Shown here: piece after piece, positions 41,271-48,625 of the stretch
Layout of the letters: the number at the start of each line of letters is the position of its first letter
Numbering within the stretch: the stretch's first letter is position 1
Source of the DNA: VRUE01 sp035260485
GTDB taxonomy: Bacteria; Actinomycetota; Thermoleophilia; Solirubrobacterales; 70-9
Direction of reading: 5' to 3'
Length of the DNA: 64,000 nucleotides
Assembly (NCBI GenBank): GCA_035260485.1
Contig: DATFVC010000055.1
Span: forward strand, 56,202 to 120,201
Position numbers and translations under genes: made by a program
Notes under the pieces: generated by a model
The model's database searches: none
Seen by the model: only the letters and a program-made list of their open reading frames with translations
What the model was told of the DNA's origin: nothing

Positions 41271-41749
41271 GGAAGCTGCGGATCGTCCGGGTCGATCTCC
41301 TCGGCGGTGCCATCGAAGTCGTAGGGGCGCTCGGCGGGCGTGCTGTTGCGAGGACGCCCCGCGCCATCGACGCCCCCGACACCGACGACCACGAAGCGGT
41401 GCCCGGCGTAGGCGCGCAGGAGGCGGCGGAAGATCGCGCGGGTCGGCGGGATGAGAAGCAGGACGCCGAAGATGTCGGTGACGAAGCCCGGCGTCAGCAG
41501 CAGGGTGCCGCCGACGGCGATCATCAGGCCGTCGGCGACCTCGCGGCCGGGGAAGCGCCGCTCGGCGATCGCCTGGTTGAAGCGCCGCCAGGCGCCGCGA
41601 CCTTGGTGGCGAAGCAGCAGCGAGCCAAGCAGCGCGTCCGCGAGGAGCAGCGCCAAGGTGGGCAAAACCCCGATCAGCCCCCCGATCTTGATGATCACGA
41701 ACAGCTCGACGATCGGGACGACGATGAAGAGGACTACGACCAGGGCCAC
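41264..41749 (-). CDS. FxsA-family membrane protein
   Basis: A 161-residue protein, GTG start. Four hydrophobic segments in the FxsA pattern: VVVLFIVVPIVELFVIIKIG, LIGVLPTLALLLADALLGSL, LMIAVGGTLLLTPGFVTDIF, GVLLLIPPTRAIFRRLLRAY. The motif GGTLLLTPGFVTDIFG is diagnostic. In E. coli FxsA overexpression relieves phage T7 exclusion by the F plasmid; its normal job is not known. The acidic tail (FDGTAEEIDPDDPQ) is cytoplasmic. It follows the wax synthase gene by 3 bp on the same strand, so the pair is cotranscribed. Confidence 0.9.
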   Translation of the reverse strand: MALVVVLFIVVPIVELFVIIKIGGLIGVLPTLALLLADALLGSLLLRHQGRGAWRRFNQAIAERRFPGREVADGLMIAVGGTLLLTPGFVTDIFGVLLLIPPTRAIFRRLLRAYAGHRFVVVGVGGVDGAGRPRNSTPAERPYDFDGTAEEIDPDDPQLPR

Positions 41750-41752
41750 GGC

Positions 41753-43168
41753 TCAGGCCGGCGCCGCGGCGGCAGCGGCGGCCTGCTCCAGCTCTTCCAG
41801 CGACTCGTCGATGCCGGCGGCGATCGTTTCGACGTCCTCCATCGAGTCGTAGTCGGCGAGCAGGCCGAAGCAGACGCGGCCGTTATAGCTCATGATCGCC
41901 ACCGCCATCGCATGGTTCTGGGGCAGGAAGGCGACCGGGAAGACCTCTTCAAGCTGGCGTCCCAGTACATAGAGGGGCATCTGCGGGCCGGGGACGTTGG
42001 TGACGATCAGATTGAAGAGCCGGGTCGAGAAGTTGATTCTCGCCGCCTGCGCCAGCAGGGTCGGCGGGGCGAAGTCGTTGAAGCGGGAGATCACTTCGGC
42101 GCCCAGCGCCTGCTTGGAGCGCTTCACCCCTGCCATCTGCTCGCTGACCACTCGCAAGCGCCGCGCCGGGTCCTCGACATAGACCGGCAGCGGCCCGCGC
42201 ATCGCAGCGAGTTTGTTGCCCAGCTCACCGCGCTCGTCCGCCGTTCGGATCGAGACCGGGACCAGGGCGCGCAGCTCCAGACCCTCGGTGCGGATGCCGC
42301 GGGTCTGCAGCCATTTGCGCAGGGCCCCAGTCACCACCGCCAACACGACGTCGTTGACGGTCCCGCCCAGGCTGTCCTTGATCCGTTTGAAGGTCGCCAG
42401 CTCCGATCGGGTCCAGGTGAAACGTCGGTGCGGGCCGATCTGGCGGTTGAGTGGCACGTCGGGGGCGGGATCGGCTAAAGCCCCGACCACCTCGCCGACG
42501 CCCTCCAGCGCCTCGACGGCCCGGCGCGCGGCTGCCTCCGGGTGGCGCACGACCTCCACGGCGCGCTCGGCCAGTTTCAACGGCGCGACTGCCAGCTCTG
42601 TGGCGCCGCGCGCGATCAGGTCGGTCGTGCTCGGCGCGGCCTGGGGTTTCCAGCCGTCCTCGACCGGGGCCGGCTCGGGCACCGGCTCGAGGTCGAAGAG
42701 CACGGTCCCGATGTCGACCCCGGCGATCCCGTCGACCGCGGCGTGATGGGTCTTGGTCAGCAGGGCGAAGCGATCGCGCTCCAACCCCTGCACCAGCCAC
42801 ATCTCCCAGAGCGGCTTGGAGCGGTCGAGCTGCTGCGAGAAGACGCGCGCGGCGAGTCGCTTCAGCTGCGCCTCCCCGCCCGGCTCGGGCAGCGCCGTGT
42901 GGCGGATGTGGTAGCTGAGGTTGAAGTTGACGTCGTCGGCCCAGAGCGGCCGGCCGGCCTCCAATGGCGGCACGACCAGCCGCTGGCGGAAGCGGGGGAC
43001 CTGGTCCAGCTTCCCCCGCACGTGCTCGACCAGGTCGACGTAGCGCGGCGGCGGGCCCTCGAAGATCAGGATGCCGCCGATGTGCATGTGGCTGGACGAG
43101 GTCTCGTTGGTGAGGAACGAGGCGTCGGTCGAGCTGAGGCGCTCGAGGTGGTCTCCGGCGGTGTTCAT
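41753..43168 (-). CDS. Wax ester synthase/diacylglycerol acyltransferase (WS/DGAT)
   Basis: A 471-residue bifunctional acyltransferase making wax esters or triacylglycerol for storage. The catalytic motif HHAAVDG starts at about residue 141, preceded by PLWEMWLVQGLERDRFALLT. Other family features: LERLSSTDASFLTNETSSSH at the start, LGGTVNDVVLAVVTGALRKW, and the C-terminal NLIVTNVPGPQMPLYVLGRQ. Such genes are common in Actinobacteria that store lipid under nitrogen limitation. The gene is upstream of fxsA in a two-gene operon and diverges from ispH. Confidence 0.93.
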   Translation of the reverse strand: MNTAGDHLERLSSTDASFLTNETSSSHMHIGGILIFEGPPPRYVDLVEHVRGKLDQVPRFRQRLVVPPLEAGRPLWADDVNFNLSYHIRHTALPEPGGEAQLKRLAARVFSQQLDRSKPLWEMWLVQGLERDRFALLTKTHHAAVDGIAGVDIGTVLFDLEPVPEPAPVEDGWKPQAAPSTTDLIARGATELAVAPLKLAERAVEVVRHPEAAARRAVEALEGVGEVVGALADPAPDVPLNRQIGPHRRFTWTRSELATFKRIKDSLGGTVNDVVLAVVTGALRKWLQTRGIRTEGLELRALVPVSIRTADERGELGNKLAAMRGPLPVYVEDPARRLRVVSEQMAGVKRSKQALGAEVISRFNDFAPPTLLAQAARINFSTRLFNLIVTNVPGPQMPLYVLGRQLEEVFPVAFLPQNHAMAVAIMSYNGRVCFGLLADYDSMEDVETIAAGIDESLEELEQAAAAAAAPA

Positions 43169-43247
43169 CCTGCAAGGCTAGCTACGGCGCTTGCCGGGGC
43201 CAAGTCCGGCAAGCCGGTCGCAACTCCGCCACCGGTACCCTGGGGCC

Positions 43248-44210
43248 ATGCCCACCACCGCAACCGCAGTGCCGAAGCGCGTCCTGCTCGCCGCTCCGCG
43301 CGGCTACTGCGCCGGCGTCGACCGCGCCGTGCAGACGGTCGAGCGAGCGCTCGAGCACTATGGCGCCCCCGTCTACGTCCGCAAGGAGATCGTCCACAAC
43401 AAGCACGTGGTCGAGGAGCTCTCCAAGCGGGGGGCGATCTTCGTCGAGGAGGAGACCGAAGTGCCGGAGGGCGAGATGGTCGTCTTCTCCGCCCACGGCG
43501 TCGCTCCCGCGGTGCACGAGAACGCCGCCGCCCGCAAGCTGCGCACGATCGACGCCACCTGTCCGCTGGTCACCAAGGTCCACGTCGAGGCGCGCCGCTT
43601 CGCCGCCGACGGTTACACGATCGTGATGATCGGCCACGAGGGCCACGAGGAGGTGGAAGGAACCACCGGCGAGGCTCCCGACAGCATCGTCCTCGTGCAG
43701 ACGGCTGGAGAGGTGGATCGGCTCGAGGTCGCCGATCCCGAGCGGGTCGCCTTCATCACCCAGACCACCCTCTCCGTCGATGAGACCGCCGAGATCATTG
43801 CCGCCCTGCGGGCCAAGTTCCCGGCGATAGTCAGCTCCAAGTCCGACGACATCTGTTACGCCACCACCAATCGCCAGATCGCCGTCAAACAGCTCGCCCG
43901 CGAGTGCGACCTGGTGCTGGTGATCGGCTCGACCAACTCCTCCAATTCCAACCGGCTGGTCGAGGTCGCACGCGAACACGGTGCCGCCTCGCACCTGATC
44001 GACAACCACACCCAGGTGCAGGAGGAGTGGCTGGCGGGGGTGGAGACGGTGGGGATCACCTCCGGCGCCAGCGCCCCCGAGGAGCTGGTCGAGCGCCTTG
44101 TCGAGTCCTTCCGCGAGCGCGGCGCCGACGACGTCTCCGAGCTCCGCACCGTCCACGAGGACGTGCGCTTCATGCTCCCCAAGAAGATTCGCGAAGTGGT
44201 GGCCGGGTAG
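43248..44210 (+). CDS. ispH: 4-hydroxy-3-methylbut-2-enyl diphosphate reductase
   Basis: A 320-residue Fe-S enzyme, the last step of the non-mevalonate isoprenoid pathway, yielding IPP and DMAPP. The three cluster cysteines are visible in LLAAPRGYCAGVDRAVQTVE (Cys 21), DATCPLVTKVHVE and DDICYATTNRQIAVK. Also present are VYVRKEIVHNKHVVEEL, VFSAHGVAP, GHEGHEEVEGTTGE and GSTNSSNSNRLVEVA. I chose the ATG at 43248 because the 19 codons before it do not fit the family. The stop codon is part of a hairpin shared with the next gene. Confidence 0.95.
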   Translation: MPTTATAVPKRVLLAAPRGYCAGVDRAVQTVERALEHYGAPVYVRKEIVHNKHVVEELSKRGAIFVEEETEVPEGEMVVFSAHGVAPAVHENAAARKLRTIDATCPLVTKVHVEARRFAADGYTIVMIGHEGHEEVEGTTGEAPDSIVLVQTAGEVDRLEVADPERVAFITQTTLSVDETAEIIAALRAKFPAIVSSKSDDICYATTNRQIAVKQLARECDLVLVIGSTNSSNSNRLVEVAREHGAASHLIDNHTQVQEEWLAGVETVGITSGASAPEELVERLVESFRERGADDVSELRTVHEDVRFMLPKKIREVVAG

Positions 44211-44236
44211 AGGGTGGGGAGTGCCCCCGCCCTCTA
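44208..44236. terminator. Hairpin whose stem contains both convergent stop codons
   Basis: TAGAGGGTGGGG pairs with CCCCCGCCCTCTA with a 4-base loop. The outer TAG is the ispH stop; its partner CTA is the complement of the stop of the redoxin gene. It can end both transcripts. Confidence 0.65.
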
Positions 44237-45043
44237 TGGCACGCCTGCCGAGAAGCTGATGGACCAGATTCGGAGGCCTGGGGTGGGACGGAGAGCAATG
44301 GTGTGCTGCTCGTGCTTCGGGTGCTCGGCAAGTGTGTAAAGGGCCGGGCCCGAGACCGCGGCCGAGCTCATCACCGAGCCGTCGAGCTCGATGGCTATCT
44401 CACCCTTGCCCTCGACCGTCGCGTAGGCGCCGCCGGCTTCGTAGGGGACCTCCAGCTTGGCGCCTGTCCATGCCTTCTCCCACGAGCCGCCGGGGAACAG
44501 CTCGGGGGTGGGGGGCATGACCTTGGCTCCGGGCGAATCGGTTGGCCGTTGGGGATCCATCGGGTCCGGCAGGGCGCGCAGGGCGTCCTCCTCACGCAGC
44601 TCGGCCTGGATCGCTTCCTCGCTGGCGCGGTATTCGCCCTCGCCGAAGTGGAACCAGGTGAGTGCTCCGCCCGTCTTCCAGAGGAAGAGGCTGGGCCAGC
44701 CCTCGCAGCCGTAGGCGTGCCAGAGGCGACGATCGGCGTCGATTGCGACCGGAAACTCGACTCCGAGCCGCTCCACGCCGGCGGCGACCGCTTCGCGCTC
44801 GGCGCCGAAAAGGAAGCGCGGCGCTTGCACGCCGATCGTGGTCAGGCCAAGCGGCTCGTAGCGACGCGCCCACTCGGAGACGTAGGGAAGCGTCCGCACG
44901 CTGTTGAGCTGGGCGAAGTCGAAGAAGTGGACGAGGACGGGTCCGCCCGCGGTCGCAAGCGGCATCGAGCGTGGCGCCTCGCCGATCCACTCGCTCCCCT
45001 CAGGCAGGTCAGGCGCAGCAATGTTCTCCCGTTCGGGCCGCAT
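44234..45043 (-). CDS. Thioredoxin-fold (DipZ/TlpA-like) protein without the redox cysteines
   Basis: A 269-residue protein with the DipZ-type layout: an N-terminal thioredoxin fold (VLVHFFDFAQLNSVRTLPYV, then EWARRYEPLGLTTIGVQAPR, GVEFPVAIDADRRLWHAYGC, GWPSLFLWKTGGALTWFHFG) and a C-terminal carbohydrate-binding-like domain. In active relatives the first segment reads with a CxxC motif before RTLPY; here the positions hold Q and N or S (QLNS), so the dithiol is missing. No signal peptide is seen. A non-redox binding role is likely. It diverges from the small membrane-protein gene at 45160. Confidence 0.78.
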   Translation of the reverse strand: MRPERENIAAPDLPEGSEWIGEAPRSMPLATAGGPVLVHFFDFAQLNSVRTLPYVSEWARRYEPLGLTTIGVQAPRFLFGAEREAVAAGVERLGVEFPVAIDADRRLWHAYGCEGWPSLFLWKTGGALTWFHFGEGEYRASEEAIQAELREEDALRALPDPMDPQRPTDSPGAKVMPPTPELFPGGSWEKAWTGAKLEVPYEAGGAYATVEGKGEIAIELDGSVMSSAAVSGPALYTLAEHPKHEQHTIALRPTPGLRIWSISFSAGVP

Positions 45044-45070
45044 GGGCCGCGCAAGTTACCCCGCAACGAG

Positions 45071-45118
45071 ACGTGCCGGGAGTTAGGCACCCATATGGAC
45101 CCTTAACTCCCGGCACGT
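45071..45118. other. 15-bp hairpin in a divergent intergenic region
   Basis: ACGTGCCGGGAGTTA pairs exactly with TAACTCCCGGCACGT; the 18-base loop holds CACCCATATGGAC. It lies between two divergent starts (45043 and 45160), so it cannot be an ordinary terminator. Its plan is like that of 15965-16011. Confidence 0.6.
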
Positions 45119-45159
45119 CCCCAGATGCTGTTGCTGCAATGCGCTAGCTTGTTCGAGCG

Positions 45160-45402
45160 ATGATCGAGTTCGCCATTGCGGCTGTTCCGCTGTTGCTGCT
45201 CGTCGCCGCGCTGCTGCTCGGGCGCTACCCGGGATGCGAGATGGCGATGCGGCTTGCCGAGCGGATTGCATCGCGCGCTCGGCCGAGGGCCACAACGGCC
45301 GACAACTCGCCCCGGCCCCGGCCGCCGGCCTCGCACGCCGCGCATGGCGGCCAACTGATCGCCCTCAGCCTCGCGCAGCGGCCTCCTCCGCTCGCTGCCT
45401 AG
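45160..45402 (+). CDS. Small single-pass membrane protein, unknown
   Basis: An 80-residue protein: one hydrophobic segment at the start (IEFAIAAVPLLLLVAALLLG), an arginine-rich cytoplasmic part (MAMRLAERIASRARPRATTA), a Pro/Arg linker and a short hydrophobic end (GGQLIALSLAQRPPPLAA). The Arg/Pro-rich middle is not by itself proof of coding, but the hydrophobic start and the position before the cupredoxin and membrane genes support it. It may assemble with the polytopic protein encoded downstream. Family not recognised. Confidence 0.55.
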   Translation: MIEFAIAAVPLLLLVAALLLGRYPGCEMAMRLAERIASRARPRATTADNSPRPRPPASHAAHGGQLIALSLAQRPPPLAA

Positions 45403-45484
45403 CGCAGCGATACGGCCCGCGCCCTCTGGGATGCGGGCGAATCCGGCGCGGGCGGGATGCCCACGCCACGCGAAGGAGCAAGCA

Positions 45485-45856
45485 ATGAACTCGAATACCG
45501 GACGCGCGGTCGCTGGCATCGCGATCATCGTCGTGGCGGTCGTGCTGCTGATCGTGTTGAAGAACGGCGGCAGCGACACGAGTGCGACGACCAAGGGTGT
45601 CACCACGATCGTCATCAAGAACGGCAAGCCGGTCGGTGGTATCGCGCAGCTGACCTACAACAGGGGCGAACAGGTCCGCTTCAAGGTGGACTCCGACGTC
45701 AGCGACGAGGTTCACATGCACGGCTACGACATCATGAAGGACGTCAAGGCGGGCGGCTCGGTCAGCTTCGACTTTCCGGCCACGATCGAAGGCGTCTTCG
45801 AGGCGGAGCTGGAGGGCCGCAAAGAGCAGATCCTGGAACTGACGGTGAATCCGTGA
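45485..45856 (+). CDS. Membrane-anchored cupredoxin-like protein
   Basis: I choose the ATG at 45485, behind GAAGGAGCAAG. The 123-residue product has an N-terminal anchor (AVAGIAIIVVAVVLLIVLKN), then a beta-sandwich: VTTIVIKNGKPVGGIAQLTY, GEQVRFKVDSDVSDEVHMHG, YDIMKDVKAGGSVSFDFPAT, GVFEAELEGRKEQILELTVN. The EVHMHGYD stretch supplies the histidines expected of a cupredoxin, but the second Cys/His/Met ligand loop is not evident, so copper binding may be partial. It is coupled by a GTGA overlap to the next gene, a strong hint that the two proteins work together. Confidence 0.78.
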   Translation: MNSNTGRAVAGIAIIVVAVVLLIVLKNGGSDTSATTKGVTTIVIKNGKPVGGIAQLTYNRGEQVRFKVDSDVSDEVHMHGYDIMKDVKAGGSVSFDFPATIEGVFEAELEGRKEQILELTVNP

Positions 45857-47250
45857 GCTTCTTCCTGCCGGTCGCGCACGCGCTGGTCGCGCGCAAAGAC
45901 CTGCCGGTCCCGGTCTGGCTGTTCGCCTGGGGGGCGTCGATCGTCCTGATCGTCTCCTTCTTCGCCCTCTCGGTCAGCTGGCGGGCGCCCCGCTTCGAGG
46001 AGGACCGCTGGCGTCCCCTCGGGGCGGGGCTCTCGCGAGCCCTGCTCGGCCTGCCGGCGCAGATCGTTTGCGGGCTGGTCGGGGTCCTCCTGCTCGGCCT
46101 GGCGATCTACGCGGGTCTGCGTGGCACCGAAGCCCCCGACCGCAATTTCGCCCTCACCTTCCTCTATGTCACCACCTGGCTCGGCTTTCCCCTGTTCAGC
46201 GTCTTCCTCGGTGACGTCTTCCGGCCCTTCAACCCATGGCGGTCGGTCGGCCGGGTCGTGGGAGCGGGGTTCACGGCGCTGGCGGGTCAGCGACCAGCGC
46301 ACCTGCGCTATCCGGAGGCGCTGGGGCGCTGGCCTGCGGCGCTCGGTCTGATTGCAGTTGTCTGGCTGGAGGTCATCTACGGGGCGAGCGGCGGAGTCGC
46401 GGTGGGCCTCGCGCCACATGCGGCCGCGGTTGCGGCCCTCCTCTACAGCGGCTACACGCTGGCGATGATGGCGTTGTTCGGCGCCGAGCAGTGGTGTCGG
46501 ACCGGCGAGGTGTTCTCGGTTTACTTCGGCATGTTCGGCCGGCTCGGCTGCTTCGGGGTCGAGGACGGCCGGCTCGGTGTGCGCAGGCCCTTCGCGGCAG
46601 CTGCGAAGTGGGCGACCGTACCCGGTTCGGCAGCGGTGGTGATCGCTTCGATCGCGACCACCAGCTTCGACGGCGCCCAGGAGGGAGCATTCAAGGGCGC
46701 CCTCGAAAGCACTTTCAACCATCTCACCGACGCCGGTTTCGGCCTCACCTCGGCGCTGCGGCTCACCGACACTCTCTTCATCCTGCTCTGCTTCGCCGGC
46801 GTCGGCCTCGTCTACCTGACCGGGGTGTGGGGGATGGCGAGCGTCCCCGGCGCTCCCTCGTTCAAGAAATTGCGTGCAGGCTTTGCCCACTCCCTGATCC
46901 CGATCGCCCTCGCCTACCTGATTGCCCATTACTTCAGCCTCTTCGTCTTCCAGGAGCAGGCGCAGTTCACCTACCTGCTCTCAGACCCGCTGGGAACCGG
47001 GACCACCGATCTCTTCGGGACTGCTTCCTCCGGAATCGATTTCCAACTGCTCAACGCCAACGCAATCTGGTACGTGCAGGTCGGCGCCCTCGTGATCGGT
47101 CACGTGATCGGCCTCACCCTTGCTCACGATCGAGCCACTGCGTACTGGGGTGACTATAGGCAGGCCGCACGCTCGCAGTACTGGATGCTGGCGGTGATGG
47201 TCGCCTTCACCTGCTTCGGCCTCTATCTGCTCTCGGTGGCGAACGCGTGA
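45853..47250 (+). CDS. Polytopic membrane protein coupled to cupredoxin, unknown function
   Basis: I set the start at the GTG at 45853 in a GTGA overlap. The 465-residue product has about ten hydrophobic segments. Recognisable stretches are LPVPVWLFAWGASIVLIVSF near the start, FRPFNPWRSVGRVVGAG, GAEQWCRTGEVFSVYFGMFG, LIAHYFSLFVFQEQAQFTYL and IGHVIGLTLAHDRATAYWG. Conserved-looking His and Trp pairs (AHYFSLF, GHVIGLTLAHD) sit in membrane segments where they could bind metal or haem. I do not know a function for this family. Its coupling with a cupredoxin suggests copper handling or electron transfer at the membrane. Confidence 0.75.
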   Translation: MSFFLPVAHALVARKDLPVPVWLFAWGASIVLIVSFFALSVSWRAPRFEEDRWRPLGAGLSRALLGLPAQIVCGLVGVLLLGLAIYAGLRGTEAPDRNFALTFLYVTTWLGFPLFSVFLGDVFRPFNPWRSVGRVVGAGFTALAGQRPAHLRYPEALGRWPAALGLIAVVWLEVIYGASGGVAVGLAPHAAAVAALLYSGYTLAMMALFGAEQWCRTGEVFSVYFGMFGRLGCFGVEDGRLGVRRPFAAAAKWATVPGSAAVVIASIATTSFDGAQEGAFKGALESTFNHLTDAGFGLTSALRLTDTLFILLCFAGVGLVYLTGVWGMASVPGAPSFKKLRAGFAHSLIPIALAYLIAHYFSLFVFQEQAQFTYLLSDPLGTGTTDLFGTASSGIDFQLLNANAIWYVQVGALVIGHVIGLTLAHDRATAYWGDYRQAARSQYWMLAVMVAFTCFGLYLLSVANA

Positions 47251-47274
47251 ACCCGCAACGACCGGGAAAACTGC

Positions 47275-47306
47275 GGGATTGCGGCATTGACCGCTCGGTT
47301 TTTTAC
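47275..47306 (+). terminator. Intrinsic terminator of the cupredoxin operon
   Basis: A short stem GCGG-cattga-CCGC followed by TCGG and six T residues, 25 bp after the stop at 47250. Short stem but a true T-tract. Confidence 0.6.
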
Positions 47307-47379
47307 CGATGCCCAGGGTGCTGAGGGGTGGTTTACTGATCGTCAGGTTGCAAGTCCAGTTCCTTTCGAATTCCCTCCC

Positions 47380-47432
47380 AAGAAAAACAGCACCGAGGCC
47401 GCCGGAAGATCAGCCACTCCGACGGTCTCGGT
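47380..47432 (-). terminator. Intrinsic terminator of the sufB-sufD transcript
   Basis: On the reverse strand, ACCGAGACCGTCGG pairs with CCGGCGGCCTCGGT (14 bp with two wobble pairs) and is followed by GCTGTTTTTCTT. It lies 33 bp after the sufD stop. It is one of the few terminators in the window with a T-tract. The 214-bp gap 47251-47464 holds this and the forward terminator and no gene. Confidence 0.8.
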
Positions 47433-47464
47433 GTAGTCCTGTTGCCGCCTCGCTGAAGATGGCT

Positions 47465-48625
47465 CTAAAGGATCTCGCCGAGCCGGCGCTCCAGCGCCGC
47501 CGAGACCTCGTCGCGCACCGGGCCCTCCGCGAGACGCTCGACCAGGGACTCGAGGAAGCCCTCGATGATCAGCTGCTTGGCCTCTGCCGGATCGAGTCCG
47601 CGCGAGGTCAGGTAGAAGAGCTGGTCGCGGTCGATCTGGGCGATCGCCGCGGCGTGGGTGCAGCGGACGTCGTCGGCTTCGATCTCGAGGCCGGGGATGG
47701 AGTCGGCATGGGCGTCGGGGGAGAGCAGCAGGTTGCGGCTCTCCTGGAAGGCGTCGGTCCCCTGGGCGCCGGGGTCGACCCGGATCATGCCGCGCCAGAC
47801 CGCCGTCGCTCCGGCGGCGAGCACGCCGCGGAAGGCGAGGTCGGAGAAGGTGTTCGGGGCGGCGTGCTCCTGCGTAGTGTCGTAATCCAGGTGCTGGCCC
47901 GGGCCGCCGGCGTAGCCGCCGGTCACCCGCGCCTCGGAGCCCGGGCCGGCCAGGTTGGTCTCCATCCGCACCTTGCCACGAGCCGAGCCGAAGCCGAGCG
48001 CGGTCCAGTCGAGCCGGGCGTCGCGCTCGACCTGGGCGCGCTGGCTGGAGAAGATCCAGGCGCGCTCGGAGATGTCCTGGGTGCTGACGTAGCGCAGCGC
48101 CGCCGCCTGACCCACGTGCAGCTCGACGACCGAGTTGAGCAGAGCGTCGGTCTCGTCGCCGGCTGAGAAGCAGTGCTCCCAGACCTCCGCCTCGGCCCCC
48201 TCCTCCAGCACGATCAGGGTGCGCCAGTAGACGACGCTGCCATTCTCATCCAGGGGCAGTTCGACCTTGATCGGCTCGGTTAGCTTCACTCCGGCCGGAA
48301 CGTGGACCAAGACCCCGCCGCGCCAGCCCGCCTCGTTGCGGGCTACGAATGGGTCCTCGATCGGCACCAGCGAGCCGAGCCGCTCATGCAGCAGCTTGTC
48401 GTGGCTCTCCAGCGCCGCCGCGAGCGGCAGCGCTGTCACCCCCTCGACCCCCTCAATCGTGGCGGCGGGGGAGGCCTCGGCGTAGGCGTCGAGGTCAAGC
48501 GTGGCGAGGTCGGTGAATTCCCATCCCTTTGCCTTCTGGTCGGGCAGGGGGAGGCTCTGCGCGAGAGAGGCGCCCCGCCGGCGCCTCTCGTCCAACCAGG
48601 TGGGCTCGGTCACTACCTCAGCCAA
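47465..48625 (-). CDS. sufD: Fe-S cluster assembly protein SufD
   Basis: A 386-residue scaffold subunit of the SufBCD complex. It starts with EPTWLDERRRRGASLAQSLP, then LPDQKAKGWEFTDLATLDLD, followed by a right-handed beta-helix (VHVPAGVKLTEPIKVELPLD, VYWRTLIVLEEGAEAEVWEH) and the C-terminal SRGLDPAEAKQLIIEGFLES, the SufB/SufD end signature. The start overlaps sufB by 8 bp, at a TTG; a GTG four codons later is an alternative. Last gene of the sufR-like-to-sufD series on the reverse strand. Confidence 0.93.
   Translation of the reverse strand: MAEVVTEPTWLDERRRRGASLAQSLPLPDQKAKGWEFTDLATLDLDAYAEASPAATIEGVEGVTALPLAAALESHDKLLHERLGSLVPIEDPFVARNEAGWRGGVLVHVPAGVKLTEPIKVELPLDENGSVVYWRTLIVLEEGAEAEVWEHCFSAGDETDALLNSVVELHVGQAAALRYVSTQDISERAWIFSSQRAQVERDARLDWTALGFGSARGKVRMETNLAGPGSEARVTGGYAGGPGQHLDYDTTQEHAAPNTFSDLAFRGVLAAGATAVWRGMIRVDPGAQGTDAFQESRNLLLSPDAHADSIPGLEIEADDVRCTHAAAIAQIDRDQLFYLTSRGLDPAEAKQLIIEGFLESLVERLAEGPVRDEVSAALERRLGEIL

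Noticed and set aside
47341..47432. Possible tRNA-like or riboswitch fold in the 214-bp gap
   Set aside because: The best pairing there is a terminator hairpin with T-tract for the reverse strand; no cloverleaf could be built.
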